A stretch of 64,000 nucleotides of DNA from NCBI RefSeq assembly GCF_017569185.1, contig NZ_CP071869.1, positions 2,036,001 to 2,100,000 on the forward strand, in the 5' to 3' direction. Source of the stretch: Polaribacter cellanae. Its GTDB lineage: Bacteria > Bacteroidota > Bacteroidia > Flavobacteriales > Flavobacteriaceae. A program made the translations under genes and the position numbers. Position 1 is the stretch's first letter. Each line of letters starts with the position of its first letter. The notes under the pieces are model-generated. The model was not told where the DNA came from, searched no databases, and saw only the letters and a list, made by a program, of their open reading frames with translations. This document shows positions 1-9,309 of this stretch, in pieces.

Positions 1-56
1 AACTTTGTTGTTATTAAATCGTGTATTTTTTGTAATATTTTTTCTTTTGCTCCCAT
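1..56 (-). CDS. N-terminal fragment of an unidentified gene
   Basis: An open frame starts with ATG at 54-56 and runs off the window edge. The visible peptide is MGAKEKILQKIHDLITTK, lysine-rich and probably cytoplasmic. The frame is short, so it may be chance, but its orientation matches the next two genes. No family can be named. Confidence 0.3.
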   Translation of the reverse strand, partial: MGAKEKILQKIHDLITTK

Positions 57-172
57 TTTTTTGATTTTAGATTGCTGTTTCATAAAAAAACAAGTTTATA
101 AAATTTAAAAATAAATTTCATGAAATTAATGTTTAATTTTTCAATCAAAAAAAATACCCATAATAAAAAAGT

Positions 173-1438
173 TTAAGTTCTGATTTTTTTATAGAAAACA
201 CTGTAAATCAAATATAAAAATACACTCCAAAACACTAAAATTATAATATGACTTAGAAGGGAGACTCCTTGTATATAAATAAGTCTTTGGTACATAAAAA
301 ACTGCATTACAGCGAACAAAAACCAGTTTACATACCTAAACGTATAGGCTCCTTTTTTGTTTTTTGAGATTCTCTTTAGATAAATCCAAATACCGCTTGC
401 TGTCAAATAGGTAATCATCAAACCAAAAACAAACCAAATTGCTTTTGTAAAAAGACCACCAAAATGTCCAAAATGAATGGGATCTATCATATTATTAATA
501 GTCTTTAGTGTATTGGTTTCAGTTGCTTTTTGCACATACAACAATGTATCTGTTTCTGTGTCTATCACCACTCTATTTGCCCTGTACCTTACCATTGGCA
601 TATCAGATTTGCCTCTTACTTCTATAATAGGTTTTGTATTATCATTAGAAATCACAAAAGAGCCAAATGTAAAATTTGGTATTTCTTTTTTAGCAATATT
701 TAAAACACTGTCATAATCTAAAGAATAGGAAAAGTTTTTGGTCGTGTGTGTTTTTGAGGGTATTACTTCAATCTTTTTATCACCAATAAAATTGGAGATA
801 GAAAACAAATCTACCCTTTCAGAAAAATACCAAATTCCTGTTATAGAAAATAATAGAACAAAAGGAATAGACCATAAACCAAAAGTTTTATGTAAATTTT
901 TATGATATGCTAAGGTGTTATTTTTTTTTCCTAAATTCAAAAAATGCTTTTTCTTTTTTCGCATAAATTTCCAGCCACTTATCAAGGACCCCAAAAGCAA
1001 AAATGCAAAGGACAAAACTAAAAAATGCCCAATCTGAAAAGGAATAAATAGGTAGTAATGTAAATCTCTAAAAAAACGCTGAATTGTTGTAGCAGCAGCA
1101 CCTTGTAGTTTTCCTGTATACTGGTTTGCAAAAAGAAATAGTCTTTTGCCCCCTTTTTGTTCTAAATAAATAATATCACACAAATAATCTTCGTGAGACT
1201 TCATCCAAAAAGTAATATTCCCCTCTGGATATTGTGTTTTTATTTGCTGTAAAATATCGTTTTTAGACGCCAATTTTTCTTGAGGTACAGCTCTCATTTC
1301 CGGATTAAACAACCAATCTAATTCGTGACTAAAAACAGCTATTGTACCAGAAAAGCATACTATAAAAAATAGCATACACAACTGAACTCCTATCCAACTA
1401 TGAATAGAAAAATAATCTTTCTTTTTCAGTTTTTTCAT
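173..1438 (-). CDS. PepSY-associated TM protein linked to siderophore uptake
   Basis: This 421-aa inner-membrane protein has a first TM segment at about 17-38, a periplasmic PepSY-like stretch, TM segments near 132-158, 186-205 and 333-356, and two more at the C-terminus. The layout is that of the PepSY_TM family, which in Bacteroidetes and Proteobacteria usually sits beside TonB-dependent siderophore receptors and is thought to act as a ferric-siderophore reductase or uptake helper. Its ATG follows the TAA of the upstream receptor with no gap, so the two are almost surely cotranscribed and translationally coupled. The substrate is not visible from sequence. Confidence 0.85.
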   Translation of the reverse strand: MKKLKKKDYFSIHSWIGVQLCMLFFIVCFSGTIAVFSHELDWLFNPEMRAVPQEKLASKNDILQQIKTQYPEGNITFWMKSHEDYLCDIIYLEQKGGKRLFLFANQYTGKLQGAAATTIQRFFRDLHYYLFIPFQIGHFLVLSFAFLLLGSLISGWKFMRKKKKHFLNLGKKNNTLAYHKNLHKTFGLWSIPFVLLFSITGIWYFSERVDLFSISNFIGDKKIEVIPSKTHTTKNFSYSLDYDSVLNIAKKEIPNFTFGSFVISNDNTKPIIEVRGKSDMPMVRYRANRVVIDTETDTLLYVQKATETNTLKTINNMIDPIHFGHFGGLFTKAIWFVFGLMITYLTASGIWIYLKRISKNKKGAYTFRYVNWFLFAVMQFFMYQRLIYIQGVSLLSHIIILVFWSVFLYLIYSVFYKKIRT

Positions 1439-3913
1439 TTAAAACGTATACGAAACTGTCGTTATTAAGTTTCTTGTTTGCCCCGGGAAAGCTCTCAAAA
1501 AATCGTATCCTCCGACCCAGTGAATTTCGTTAAATATATTATTTACGTTTAATTGAATTTGAAATTTACCCACATTGTAATATAAAGCCGTATTTACCAA
1601 GCCATAAGATGGGAAAATGGGCACTAATTTTGGGTCTCTAACGATAGAACCTAATCTACGAGATACATAATCATATCCCAAGCCAAATCCTAAGCCTTTA
1701 TACCTTCCGTTATTTATAGTGTATTTAGACCAAAAGTTAAAAGCGTGTTTTGGTGCATTTGGTTTTTGATTTCCAAATTTTAATACATCAGCATCACTTG
1801 CAGAAACTATAAAAGCATGGTTATAAGCATAGTTTAAAATCACACTCCAATTGGGCATCACTTTTCCATATACATCTAATTCTATGCCTTTAGATTTATC
1901 TTTACCTAGCTGCACCAATCTATCTGGGTTACTAACGTCATTGGCGTTTAGCAATGCTCCTCTTTGTGTCAAATCATACAATGCTAAAGTGGCACTTAAT
2001 TTTCTATGAAACCATTCTGTTTTTACACCTACCTCAAACAACTCACTGGTCAGAGGGTCAAAAGGACCACCAACATTTGGGTTGCTCACTTGTGTTGCGC
2101 TTTGTGGTTGATAACCTCTCACCCAAGTACCATAAATATTTATATTTTTATTGGCTTTATAAACCAAACCTAATCTTGGTAAAAAGGATTGTTGTTCTAC
2201 AATCTTCTCTTTTTCTGTTTTATAATTTATGAAATCCGAAAAATAATCTTGACGTAATCCTAGCAATACATCAAACTTATCGTTTATTGAAGTTTGGTTT
2301 TGGATATAAATACCTTTGCTGGATTGTAGAAACTGTGGAAATTGCCTAATTTGATATACATAATTACTCCTATCCCTAATACCATTTGCTGTTGGAGACA
2401 TTAGGTCAAAATGTGCCACATTAGTAACAGGGTTTCCGTCTGAATCTAATACATAATTATTTTTGTTTGCTATCTTAAACGAATTGGTCGCTGTTCCGTT
2501 TTTTAGTAAATATGCACGTGCTTCTCTTTGAGAACCTCCTGCTTGTAATTCTTGTTGGAAATAATCGAAACCAACCAATAAGGTGTTTTTAGTATTCCCT
2601 ACACTGTATTTATAATTAAAATAATTCGTGAAATTTTGGTTGTTCCAAGAGCGTTTTCTTTCAAAAACTCGCATGGCAACTTTAGAAATATCAAAAGAAC
2701 CATCCCCTAAAGCAGCAAAAGAATTGGCGGTTCTGTGTTCTAACAAATCTTCATCGTAACTAGAGTTCAAGTAAATACTATTAAAACTTAAATCTTCTGT
2801 AAATTTATGTTGAAAAGATAAGGTCACGTTTAAATTAAATTCATTTAAAAAATCATTAACCGCACTTAATGATTTTGTGACAGGTACAGAGTATAAATCT
2901 CCATTGCCAAAAACAGCTTGCCCTCTATCCAATCTTCCTTTAGAATCTTGGTAAACCACATCTAAATTTAACCTAGTATTGTCATTAGGTAAAAATGAAA
3001 AGGAAGGGGCAACTACTAAATTTTTAGAAAACTGCAAATCTCTAAAGCCATCAGAATTTTCGTAGCCTATATTCAATCTATATAAAAGTTTGTCTGCATC
3101 ATCCATTGGCCCTGTGAAATCAGATAAAATTCTAAATGTATTAAAACTACCCACACTAGAGCTTATAGATTTTTTTTCTGTAAAAAGCGGTTTTTTTGTG
3201 ACGCTGTTTATAACACCCCCAGGAGAAGCATTTCCAAAAAGTGCAGATGCGGGTCCTTTAATAACTTCTACTTTTTCTATATGTGGTATCAATTGTTGCT
3301 TCCAAAAACTAGTCATTATTCGCATACCATTTAGCATCATACTAGAGTTTCTTTGTCCCGAAACTCTATGCCCTCTTATTACCAAATCGTTATAAAAAGA
3401 ATGTTGGTTTACACCACTTATATTTTTTACAACGTCGTTTAGACGATACCCTGCTTGATCCAAAACCACCTCTTTGGTAACATAGCCAACAGATTGTGGC
3501 AAGTCTTTTAAGTTGATGGCAGATTTAGTGCCCGAAAAAGATTTGGTGTTTTTATAACTTTGTTCTTTTCTACCAATAATTTCTACTTCTTGTAAACGTT
3601 CATTTTGTTCGCTTAAAATAAAATTTATTGTTATTGTACTGTCATTAACAATTATATTTTTTGTTGATGATTCGAAACCAACATAGCTAACTGTAATCTT
3701 ATAAGTGCCATTTTTAATATTTTTAAATTCAAAAGCACCATTTCTGTCTGTACTTATTCCCTTATTTAATTTTTTGATAAAGACAGTTGCTCCTTCTAAA
3801 GCAATCTCATTACTATCTTTTACTACGCCTTTTATATTAGTCGTTTGTGCATAAATATTCGCTGCAAATAGTGTGCAAAAAACTAAAATATATTGTTTGT
3901 TTAATAGTCTCAT
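1439..3913 (-). CDS. TonB-dependent siderophore receptor
   Basis: This 824-aa outer-membrane receptor has a Sec signal peptide ending near IYAQ (residue 23), then a CarboxypepD_reg-like beta-sandwich (about 25-110), a TonB-box region, a plug with the typical VEVIKGPASALFGNASPGG signature (about 210-235), and a 22-strand barrel ending in the aromatic VSYTF. Plug and barrel resemble the FhuA/FhuE/FpvA siderophore class rather than SusC. The PepSY gene directly downstream supports iron uptake. A candidate -7 box (TATTTTTG, minus strand) lies at 3930-3937. The particular siderophore cannot be told. Confidence 0.9.
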   Translation of the reverse strand: MRLLNKQYILVFCTLFAANIYAQTTNIKGVVKDSNEIALEGATVFIKKLNKGISTDRNGAFEFKNIKNGTYKITVSYVGFESSTKNIIVNDSTITINFILSEQNERLQEVEIIGRKEQSYKNTKSFSGTKSAINLKDLPQSVGYVTKEVVLDQAGYRLNDVVKNISGVNQHSFYNDLVIRGHRVSGQRNSSMMLNGMRIMTSFWKQQLIPHIEKVEVIKGPASALFGNASPGGVINSVTKKPLFTEKKSISSSVGSFNTFRILSDFTGPMDDADKLLYRLNIGYENSDGFRDLQFSKNLVVAPSFSFLPNDNTRLNLDVVYQDSKGRLDRGQAVFGNGDLYSVPVTKSLSAVNDFLNEFNLNVTLSFQHKFTEDLSFNSIYLNSSYDEDLLEHRTANSFAALGDGSFDISKVAMRVFERKRSWNNQNFTNYFNYKYSVGNTKNTLLVGFDYFQQELQAGGSQREARAYLLKNGTATNSFKIANKNNYVLDSDGNPVTNVAHFDLMSPTANGIRDRSNYVYQIRQFPQFLQSSKGIYIQNQTSINDKFDVLLGLRQDYFSDFINYKTEKEKIVEQQSFLPRLGLVYKANKNINIYGTWVRGYQPQSATQVSNPNVGGPFDPLTSELFEVGVKTEWFHRKLSATLALYDLTQRGALLNANDVSNPDRLVQLGKDKSKGIELDVYGKVMPNWSVILNYAYNHAFIVSASDADVLKFGNQKPNAPKHAFNFWSKYTINNGRYKGLGFGLGYDYVSRRLGSIVRDPKLVPIFPSYGLVNTALYYNVGKFQIQLNVNNIFNEIHWVGGYDFLRAFPGQTRNLITTVSYTF

Positions 3914-3987
3914 TGATTAAATTTTCGTGCAAAAATATCATTATTTATATTAAGTCTGAATAAAAATAATGTTTATTTACTAAAAAA

Positions 3988-4013
3988 AAGCACCTTAATT
4001 TTTTAAGGTACTT
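3988..4013 (-). terminator. Rho-independent terminator after the TolB-like gene
   Basis: Arms AAGCACCTTA and TAAGGTACTT (one G-U type mismatch) surround a 6-nt loop. On the minus strand they are followed by a run of eight T. The terminator separates the TolB-like gene from the receptor gene downstream. Confidence 0.75.
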
Positions 4014-4041
4014 ATAATCAAAAGTATATAAAACTAAGATT

Positions 4042-5139
4042 TTAATCTTGCCATTCTGCAATAAATAAGTTGGTATCTCTACCTCCTCCATTATTTCTAT
4101 TCGAAGAAAAAATTAATTTTTTTCCGTCGTTAGAAAATACTGGAAATGCATCAAAAGTTTCTCCATGCGTTACTCTTTCCAAATTTTTACCATCTAAATC
4201 TATCATATATAAATTAAAAGGAAATCCTCTTTCTGCTTCAAAATTAGATGAGAATAAAACCTTTTTTCCTGAAGGATGAAAAAACGGGCTCCAATTTGCG
4301 TTTCCTAAATCTGTTAATTGACGCAATTCAGAACCATCTGCGTTACAAATATAAAGTTCCATTTCTGTAGGCTCTACCAAACCTTCTGCCAATAAATCTT
4401 TGTATGCTTTTATGTCTTCTGGTGTTTTTGGTCTAGATGAACGGAAAATAATTTTTGTTCCATCTGGAGAGAAAAATGCGCCTCCATCATAACCTAATTC
4501 GTTTGTAATTTGTTTTACGTCAGAACCATCGATATTCATCGTATATAATTCTAAATCGCCACTTCTGGTAGATGTAAATACAATTTTATCTCCTTTTGGA
4601 GACACTGTTGGTTCTGCATCGTACCCTTTTTCATTCGTTAATTGTTTTACGATATTTCCTTGTAAATCTGCCACAAAAATGTCGAAACTATCGTACACTG
4701 GCCAAATGTATTTTCCATTTTTACGTAAAGGAACTTCTGGGCAATTTTTATCCATTAAATGTGTAGATGCATAAATAATGTGTTTGTTATCTGGCAAAAA
4801 ATAAGAACAAGTTGTTCGTCCTTTTCCTGTGGAAACCATTGGAGGTATTTTGTTTTTAAATGTTTCGGTTGCATTCATTAAAAACATCTGATCGCAGTTT
4901 ACGCCCCATTTTTTATAATTAGATTGAAAAACCAGTTGCTTATCGTCGAAACTCCAGTAGGCTTCTGCATTGTCGCCACCAAATGTAATTTGTTTTATGC
5001 TTTTAAAATGCACTTCTTCTGGATAAATTAGGGAGTCGTTTGCATGAACTCTTTCTACTGATTTTGTTTCTATGGATTTCTTTTCATTTTTACAAGAAAC
5101 CACTAACAACGTAAATACAATTAGGTAAACAACTCTCAT
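4042..5139 (-). CDS. TolB-like WD40/PD40 repeat lipoprotein
   Basis: This 365-aa protein starts with a lipoprotein signal (LLVVSCKNEKK, lipobox Cys at about 16). It carries at least five PD40 beta-propeller blades of the type 'SPKGDKIVFTSTRSGDLELY' (about 60-100, 175-215, 220-270, 275-315, 320-360), as in the TolB propeller. It is probably anchored in the periplasm or outer membrane, where such proteins bind proteins or glycans; the ligand is unknown. It is divergent from an M28 peptidase gene with only 44 nt between start codons, so the two may be co-expressed. Confidence 0.8.
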   Translation of the reverse strand: MRVVYLIVFTLLVVSCKNEKKSIETKSVERVHANDSLIYPEEVHFKSIKQITFGGDNAEAYWSFDDKQLVFQSNYKKWGVNCDQMFLMNATETFKNKIPPMVSTGKGRTTCSYFLPDNKHIIYASTHLMDKNCPEVPLRKNGKYIWPVYDSFDIFVADLQGNIVKQLTNEKGYDAEPTVSPKGDKIVFTSTRSGDLELYTMNIDGSDVKQITNELGYDGGAFFSPDGTKIIFRSSRPKTPEDIKAYKDLLAEGLVEPTEMELYICNADGSELRQLTDLGNANWSPFFHPSGKKVLFSSNFEAERGFPFNLYMIDLDGKNLERVTHGETFDAFPVFSNDGKKLIFSSNRNNGGGRDTNLFIAEWQD

Positions 5140-5155
5140 TTTCTGTTTTATTAAT

Positions 5156-5171
5156 TAACTTTGCAAAAATA
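5156..5171. promoter_or_regulatory. Back-to-back divergent -7 boxes
   Basis: TAACTTTG (plus, 5156-5163) is directly followed by CAAAAATA, which on the minus strand reads TATTTTTG (5164-5171). Both match the Bacteroidetes TAnnTTTG element. They would drive the M28 peptidase gene (ATG at 5184) and the TolB-like gene (ATG at 5139). No clear -33 TTG was seen. Confidence 0.55.
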
Positions 5172-5183
5172 ATATTTATCGTC

Positions 5184-6407
5184 ATGAGAAACATTCTATT
5201 TCTAATTTTTTTATGCTTTTTAATTTCTTGTAAACCAGAAGTCAACCAAGAAAATCGAATGAAAGAAGATGTAAGTTTTTTGGCTTCGGATGCATTAGAA
5301 GGAAGACAAACAGGAACCGAAGGCGAAAAAAAAGCGGCTAAATATATTGCTGAACGCTTTAAAGAACTAGACTTACAACCAAAAGGAACACAAGAATATT
5401 TACAACCTTTTACGTTTAAACCAAAGACGAACCCTCATGAGGAAGTGAAGTTCGATGTAAATGGCGATGGTACAATTACTGGAAATAATATTTTAGGTTT
5501 TATTGATAATAAAGCAAAAAATACCATAATTATTGGTGCTCATTACGATCATTTAGGTTTTGGTGGCGAAGGTTCTTTGTACAGAGATTCTATAAAAGCC
5601 ATTCATAATGGTGCAGATGACAATGCTTCTGGTGTTGCTATTATGCTAAATTTAGCTTCAAAATTGAAAAAGAAAAATACCAACAATAATTATTTATTTA
5701 TGGCTTTTTCTGGTGAAGAAATGGGGCTTTTAGGTTCTAATTATTTTGTAAAGAATCCTACAATCGACACTAAAAACGTAGCTTATATGATTAATATGGA
5801 TATGGTTGGTCGTTTGAAAAAAGATAGTGCTTTGGCTGTTTATGGCACAGGAACTTCGCCAATTTTTAAGCAAGTTTTAAAATCTCATAACGATAATTTT
5901 AAATTAATTCAGCAAGAATCTGGTATTGGACCAAGTGATCATACTTCTTTTTATTTGGCAGATATTCCTGTATTGCATTTTTTTACGGGTCAGCATGAAG
6001 ATTATCATAAACCTGGAGACGATTCCGAAAAACTGAATTACGAAGGCATGTATTTAATTGCTGATTATATTTTTAATTTAATTACAGATTTAGATGATAA
6101 TGGAAAACTAGCTTTTAGAAAAACAAAAAACGAAAGTGAAGATTCTCCTCGTTTTAAAGTTGGTTTGGGTGTAATACCCGATTATATGTTCGATGGAAAG
6201 GGAATGCGAATCGATGGAATTTCCGAAGACAAACCCGCACAAAAAGCAGGTTTACAAAAGGGAGATATTGTTATAAAATTGGGCGATAGTTTGGTAACAA
6301 ACATGATGAGTTATATGCGAGCTTTATCTGTTTTTGAAAAAGGGAATAGCACAAAAGTAGTGGTTAAAAGAGGAGAAACTAAAATTGAAAAAGAAATTAA
6401 TTTTTAA
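5184..6407 (+). CDS. M28 family metallopeptidase with C-terminal PDZ domain, lipoprotein
   Basis: This 407-aa protein has a lipobox (FLISCKPE, Cys16). The M28 zinc aminopeptidase domain shows HYDHLG (first metal His and catalytic Asp, about 120), GADDNASG (bridging Asp, about 145), SGEEMGLLGS (catalytic Glu and metal Glu, about 180), NMDMVG (about 207) and a late HFFTGQHEDYHKPGDD His (about 265-275). A PDZ domain occupies about 320-405 (PAQKAGLQKGDIV). All catalytic residues are present, so it should be an active extracytoplasmic aminopeptidase acting on short peptides. It is divergent from the TolB-like lipoprotein. Confidence 0.9.
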   Translation: MRNILFLIFLCFLISCKPEVNQENRMKEDVSFLASDALEGRQTGTEGEKKAAKYIAERFKELDLQPKGTQEYLQPFTFKPKTNPHEEVKFDVNGDGTITGNNILGFIDNKAKNTIIIGAHYDHLGFGGEGSLYRDSIKAIHNGADDNASGVAIMLNLASKLKKKNTNNNYLFMAFSGEEMGLLGSNYFVKNPTIDTKNVAYMINMDMVGRLKKDSALAVYGTGTSPIFKQVLKSHNDNFKLIQQESGIGPSDHTSFYLADIPVLHFFTGQHEDYHKPGDDSEKLNYEGMYLIADYIFNLITDLDDNGKLAFRKTKNESEDSPRFKVGLGVIPDYMFDGKGMRIDGISEDKPAQKAGLQKGDIVIKLGDSLVTNMMSYMRALSVFEKGNSTKVVVKRGETKIEKEINF

Positions 6408-6465
6408 TCTCATTCTAAATCTTTCCCAAAGGGAGGGACTTTAAAAAATAATTTCATTATTTTTT

Positions 6466-6583
6466 GTCAATTCGAGCATTGCAGAAATTAAAATGTATTT
6501 TAATTGAAAGTAGCTACGAAATAAATAGTGAAGTCGAGAAATTTTTTAAATACAGAGATTTCTCCACAAAGTCGAAATGGCAT
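6466..6583. repeat. Degenerate flavobacterial intergenic inverted repeat
   Basis: The stretch GTCAATTCGAGC ... AAGTCGAGAAAT ... AGATTTCTC ... GTCGAAATGGCA is a decayed copy of an imperfect palindrome of the type 'GTC ATTTCGAGCG AAGTCGAGAAATC' that I recall as scattered between genes in many flavobacterial genomes. It fills the gap between the M28 gene and the DUF4345 gene. No coding potential was seen. Confidence 0.5.
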
Positions 6584-6595
6584 TCATAAAAAACT

Positions 6596-6988
6596 ATGAT
6601 AAAAACGAAGCAAGATTTCATCAACAAAATACATTTAATTGTTTCTGTTTGTATTGTAATTCCTGTTTCTTTTGTTTACGCATTTAATCCTTCTTCGCAA
6701 TTCGATATTCAGCTACAAACCATAGACGAGCATAATTTCTTTAAAGCAATTATGGGTTTGTATTTGGGTTTTTCTGCACTTTGGCTTTTAGGTATTTTTA
6801 AAAACAACTATTTAAAAATTGCCATTCTTACCAACATCATTTTTATGTTAGGACTTGGTTTCGGACGCGTTTTAAGTTTATTTTTAGATGGAACTCCAAC
6901 TTTTGGTTATATTTTAGGCACTTTTGCTGAATTATTTCTTGGGTTTTATGGAGTTTGGGTTTTGAATAAATTCTCAAAATCACTTTAA
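6596..6988 (+). CDS. DUF4345-type small membrane protein
   Basis: This 130-aa protein has four predicted TM helices (about 11-29, 48-67, 72-92, 100-122) and a single large loop after helix 1. Length, helix layout and the conserved FFKAIMGLYLGFSALW / FGRVLSLFLDGTP stretches fit the DUF4345 family, whose function is unknown. It stands alone between an intergenic repeat and dusB on the same strand. Confidence 0.65.
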   Translation: MIKTKQDFINKIHLIVSVCIVIPVSFVYAFNPSSQFDIQLQTIDEHNFFKAIMGLYLGFSALWLLGIFKNNYLKIAILTNIIFMLGLGFGRVLSLFLDGTPTFGYILGTFAELFLGFYGVWVLNKFSKSL

Positions 6989-7008
6989 AAATCACAAGAA
7001 ACTAAATA

Positions 7009-7035
7009 TCTGCAAGGTTTTTGAAACCTTGTAGG
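7009..7035. repeat. 27-bp palindromic repeat (intergenic copy)
   Basis: The near-perfect palindrome CTGCAAGGTTT / AAACCTTGTAG has one mismatch between its arms. It belongs to the same repeat family as the copies at 26080-26106, 31658-31684 and 31708-31734. Here it lies just upstream of the dusB promoter and could also serve as a weak terminator for the preceding gene. Confidence 0.6.
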
Positions 7036-7042
7036 AAAACAC

Positions 7043-7050
7043 TAATTTTG
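7043..7050 (+). promoter_or_regulatory. -7 box for dusB
   Basis: TAATTTTG matches the Bacteroidetes TAnnTTTG element and ends 19 nt before the TTG start of dusB. No good -33 TTG was found at the usual spacing, since the palindrome occupies that region. Confidence 0.45.
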
Positions 7051-7069
7051 CAAAAAAAAGTATATTACT

Positions 7070-8068
7070 TTGGTAAAAATAGGCAACATAGAATTACCCG
7101 ATTTTCCACTTTTATTAGCACCAATGGAAGATGTTTCGGACCCTCCATTTAGAGCTTTGTGTAAAGAAAATGGAGCAGATGTTGTGTATACAGAATTTAT
7201 TTCTTCGGAAGGTTTAATTAGAGACGCTGCAAAAAGCGTTATGAAATTAGACATTTATGAGAAAGAACGTCCTGTTGGCATTCAAATTTTTGGAGCCAAT
7301 TTAGATTCGATGTTAAAAACAGTGGAAATTGTTGAGAAATCGAATCCAGATATTATTGATATCAACTTTGGTTGTCCTGTAAAAAAAGTAGTTTCTAAAG
7401 GTGCAGGAGCAGGTATTTTAAAAGACATCAATTTAATGGTTTCGCTTACAGAAGCCATGGTAAAACACACGAATTTACCAGTTACTGTAAAAACTCGTTT
7501 GGGTTGGGATCATGATTCTATAAGAATCGTAGAAGTTGCAGAACGTTTGCAAGATGTGGGTTGTGCAGCAATTTCTATTCATGGAAGAACGCGCGCGCAA
7601 ATGTATAAGGGAGATGCAGATTGGAAACCCATTGCAAAAGTAAAAAACAACCAAAGAATGCACATTCCTGTTTTTGGAAATGGAGATATTACATCTCCAG
7701 AAAGAGCAATGGAAATGAGAGATTCTTATGGTTTAGATGGTGCTATGGTTGGTAGAGCTTCTATTGGTTATCCTTGGTTTTTTAATGAAGTAAAACATTA
7801 TTTTAAAACTGGAGAACATTTGGCAAAACCTACAATTGCACAACGTGTAGAAATGGCAAGAAGACATTTACAAATGGCGATTGATTGGAAAGGACCTGTT
7901 TTGGGCGTTTTTGAAACGAGAAGACACTACACCAATTACTTTAAGGGAATTCCACATTTTAAAGAATATAGAATGAAAATGGTTACTTCAGACGATGCAA
8001 AAGATGTCTTTGCAGCTTTCGATGAAGTGGAAGCCAAATTTGGAAATGCAATTATTCCTGAACTATAA
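7070..8068 (+). CDS. dusB: tRNA-dihydrouridine synthase DusB
   Basis: This 332-aa FMN-dependent enzyme reduces uridine to dihydrouridine in tRNA D-loops. The TIM-barrel DusB signature is clear: LLAPMEDVSDPPFR (about 15-28), the catalytic Cys in NFGCPVKKV (about 102), VKTRLGWD (about 141), ISIHGRTRAQMYKG (about 170) and GNGDI...GRASIGYPWFF (about 203-240). The start is TTG at 7070; no in-frame ATG gives a complete N-terminus, and -7 box spacing supports it. It runs convergently into the permease gene with 2 nt between stop codons. Confidence 0.93.
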   Translation: MVKIGNIELPDFPLLLAPMEDVSDPPFRALCKENGADVVYTEFISSEGLIRDAAKSVMKLDIYEKERPVGIQIFGANLDSMLKTVEIVEKSNPDIIDINFGCPVKKVVSKGAGAGILKDINLMVSLTEAMVKHTNLPVTVKTRLGWDHDSIRIVEVAERLQDVGCAAISIHGRTRAQMYKGDADWKPIAKVKNNQRMHIPVFGNGDITSPERAMEMRDSYGLDGAMVGRASIGYPWFFNEVKHYFKTGEHLAKPTIAQRVEMARRHLQMAIDWKGPVLGVFETRRHYTNYFKGIPHFKEYRMKMVTSDDAKDVFAAFDEVEAKFGNAIIPEL

Positions 8069-8070
8069 TT

Positions 8071-9300
8071 TTATTTTTCAATAAACTCTTCAGAAATTCT
8101 ACTACTTGCAATTTTTGCTGCTAAATAGCCTAAAACTGTAATGGTTAGTATTACAACAAATAAGTTCGAAAAACGAAATTCAACTGGATACGCCAAATCT
8201 GGTACAATCATAAAAAGTTCGAATTTTTTTTGAAGAAACACCAAAATTATAGCTAAAAAAAGACCAATACACATTCCAAAAAGGGTTAGCAAAAAACCTT
8301 GTAAAACAAATATTTTTTTAATTTCTTTTATGGAAGCCCCTAAACTTAGCAATGTTTTTAAGTTTTGTTTTTTATCGATAATCATCATAATAATCGCTCC
8401 AATAACATTAAATAAAGCAATAATTACTATTAATGTGAATATTAAATAGGAAACAAAATTCTCTGTATTAATCACTTTATAAAGCACTTCATTTAACTGC
8501 TCTTTCGTTTGTATTTTAAAATCTGATCCTAATTTTTCTTGCAAATTCTCTGCGACCAAATCTACTTTTTCTGAATTTTTTAATTTCAATTCTAAACCAG
8601 TAATTTCGTTTTCTTGAAATCTTAAAAGTTCTGATGCATCCTTAAAATCTACAAAAACAAACTTGCTTTCAAATTCTTCTGTGCCCATATAAATGCCTAC
8701 AATTTGAGTTTCTAGTTTGTAGAAAGGGTTTCTTGGGTTTATAAAGCCAGTTCCAGGTTTTGGTAAGTTAATTGTTAATGGCGCTCCGTAATTTAATATT
8801 CCTAAAGAGAGTTTGTTGGATATTCCTCTACCAATTACAGCAGTATTTTTAAAGTCTCTCTGAAGCCATGTTCCTTGACTTAAAGAAGAATCTATTTGTG
8901 TGATTTTAGAATAATTATCGTCAACTCCTTTTATGTAAGCGATTTCATTTTTATCTTTATATTCTAAAAAAACACGTTCTTCTATTACTTTTGAGATAAC
9001 TTCTATGGAAGAATTACCATCTAAAACCTGTTTTGTTTTAGCATCAAATAAAAAGGATTTTCCTTTCGTTGGCGTTATTTTAATATCTGGATCAGAAAAA
9101 TCTAAAAAACTATAATTAAATGTTTTTAAACCAGAAAAGCCCGAAAGAATAATAAAAAGTGCAAACGAACCTACAATAACTCCAAAAGAAGCTATTATTG
9201 TAATAATATTTATGGCATTACTACTGGTTTTTGTAAATAAATATCTTTTAGCTATAAATAAAGGGAAACTCAAAGATTTTGCTTGCGCTTTATCTGACAT
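8071..9300 (-). CDS. LolC/LolE-type ABC transporter permease
   Basis: This 409-aa FtsX-superfamily permease has TM helix 1 at about 28-55, a large periplasmic MacB-like domain (about 60-275), and three TM helices at about 280-305, 330-355 and 375-398. The front helix and the 'SFALFIILSGFSGLK' stretch are typical of the LolCE lipoprotein-release permeases, which extract lipoproteins from the inner membrane together with the LolD ATPase. No LolD gene is adjacent. It follows rbfA by 9 nt on the same strand, and that rbfA-permease pair is probably one operon. Confidence 0.85.
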   Translation of the reverse strand: MSDKAQAKSLSFPLFIAKRYLFTKTSSNAINIITIIASFGVIVGSFALFIILSGFSGLKTFNYSFLDFSDPDIKITPTKGKSFLFDAKTKQVLDGNSSIEVISKVIEERVFLEYKDKNEIAYIKGVDDNYSKITQIDSSLSQGTWLQRDFKNTAVIGRGISNKLSLGILNYGAPLTINLPKPGTGFINPRNPFYKLETQIVGIYMGTEEFESKFVFVDFKDASELLRFQENEITGLELKLKNSEKVDLVAENLQEKLGSDFKIQTKEQLNEVLYKVINTENFVSYLIFTLIVIIALFNVIGAIIMMIIDKKQNLKTLLSLGASIKEIKKIFVLQGFLLTLFGMCIGLFLAIILVFLQKKFELFMIVPDLAYPVEFRFSNLFVVILTITVLGYLAAKIASSRISEEFIEK

Positions 9301-9309
9301 TTTAAGGAT

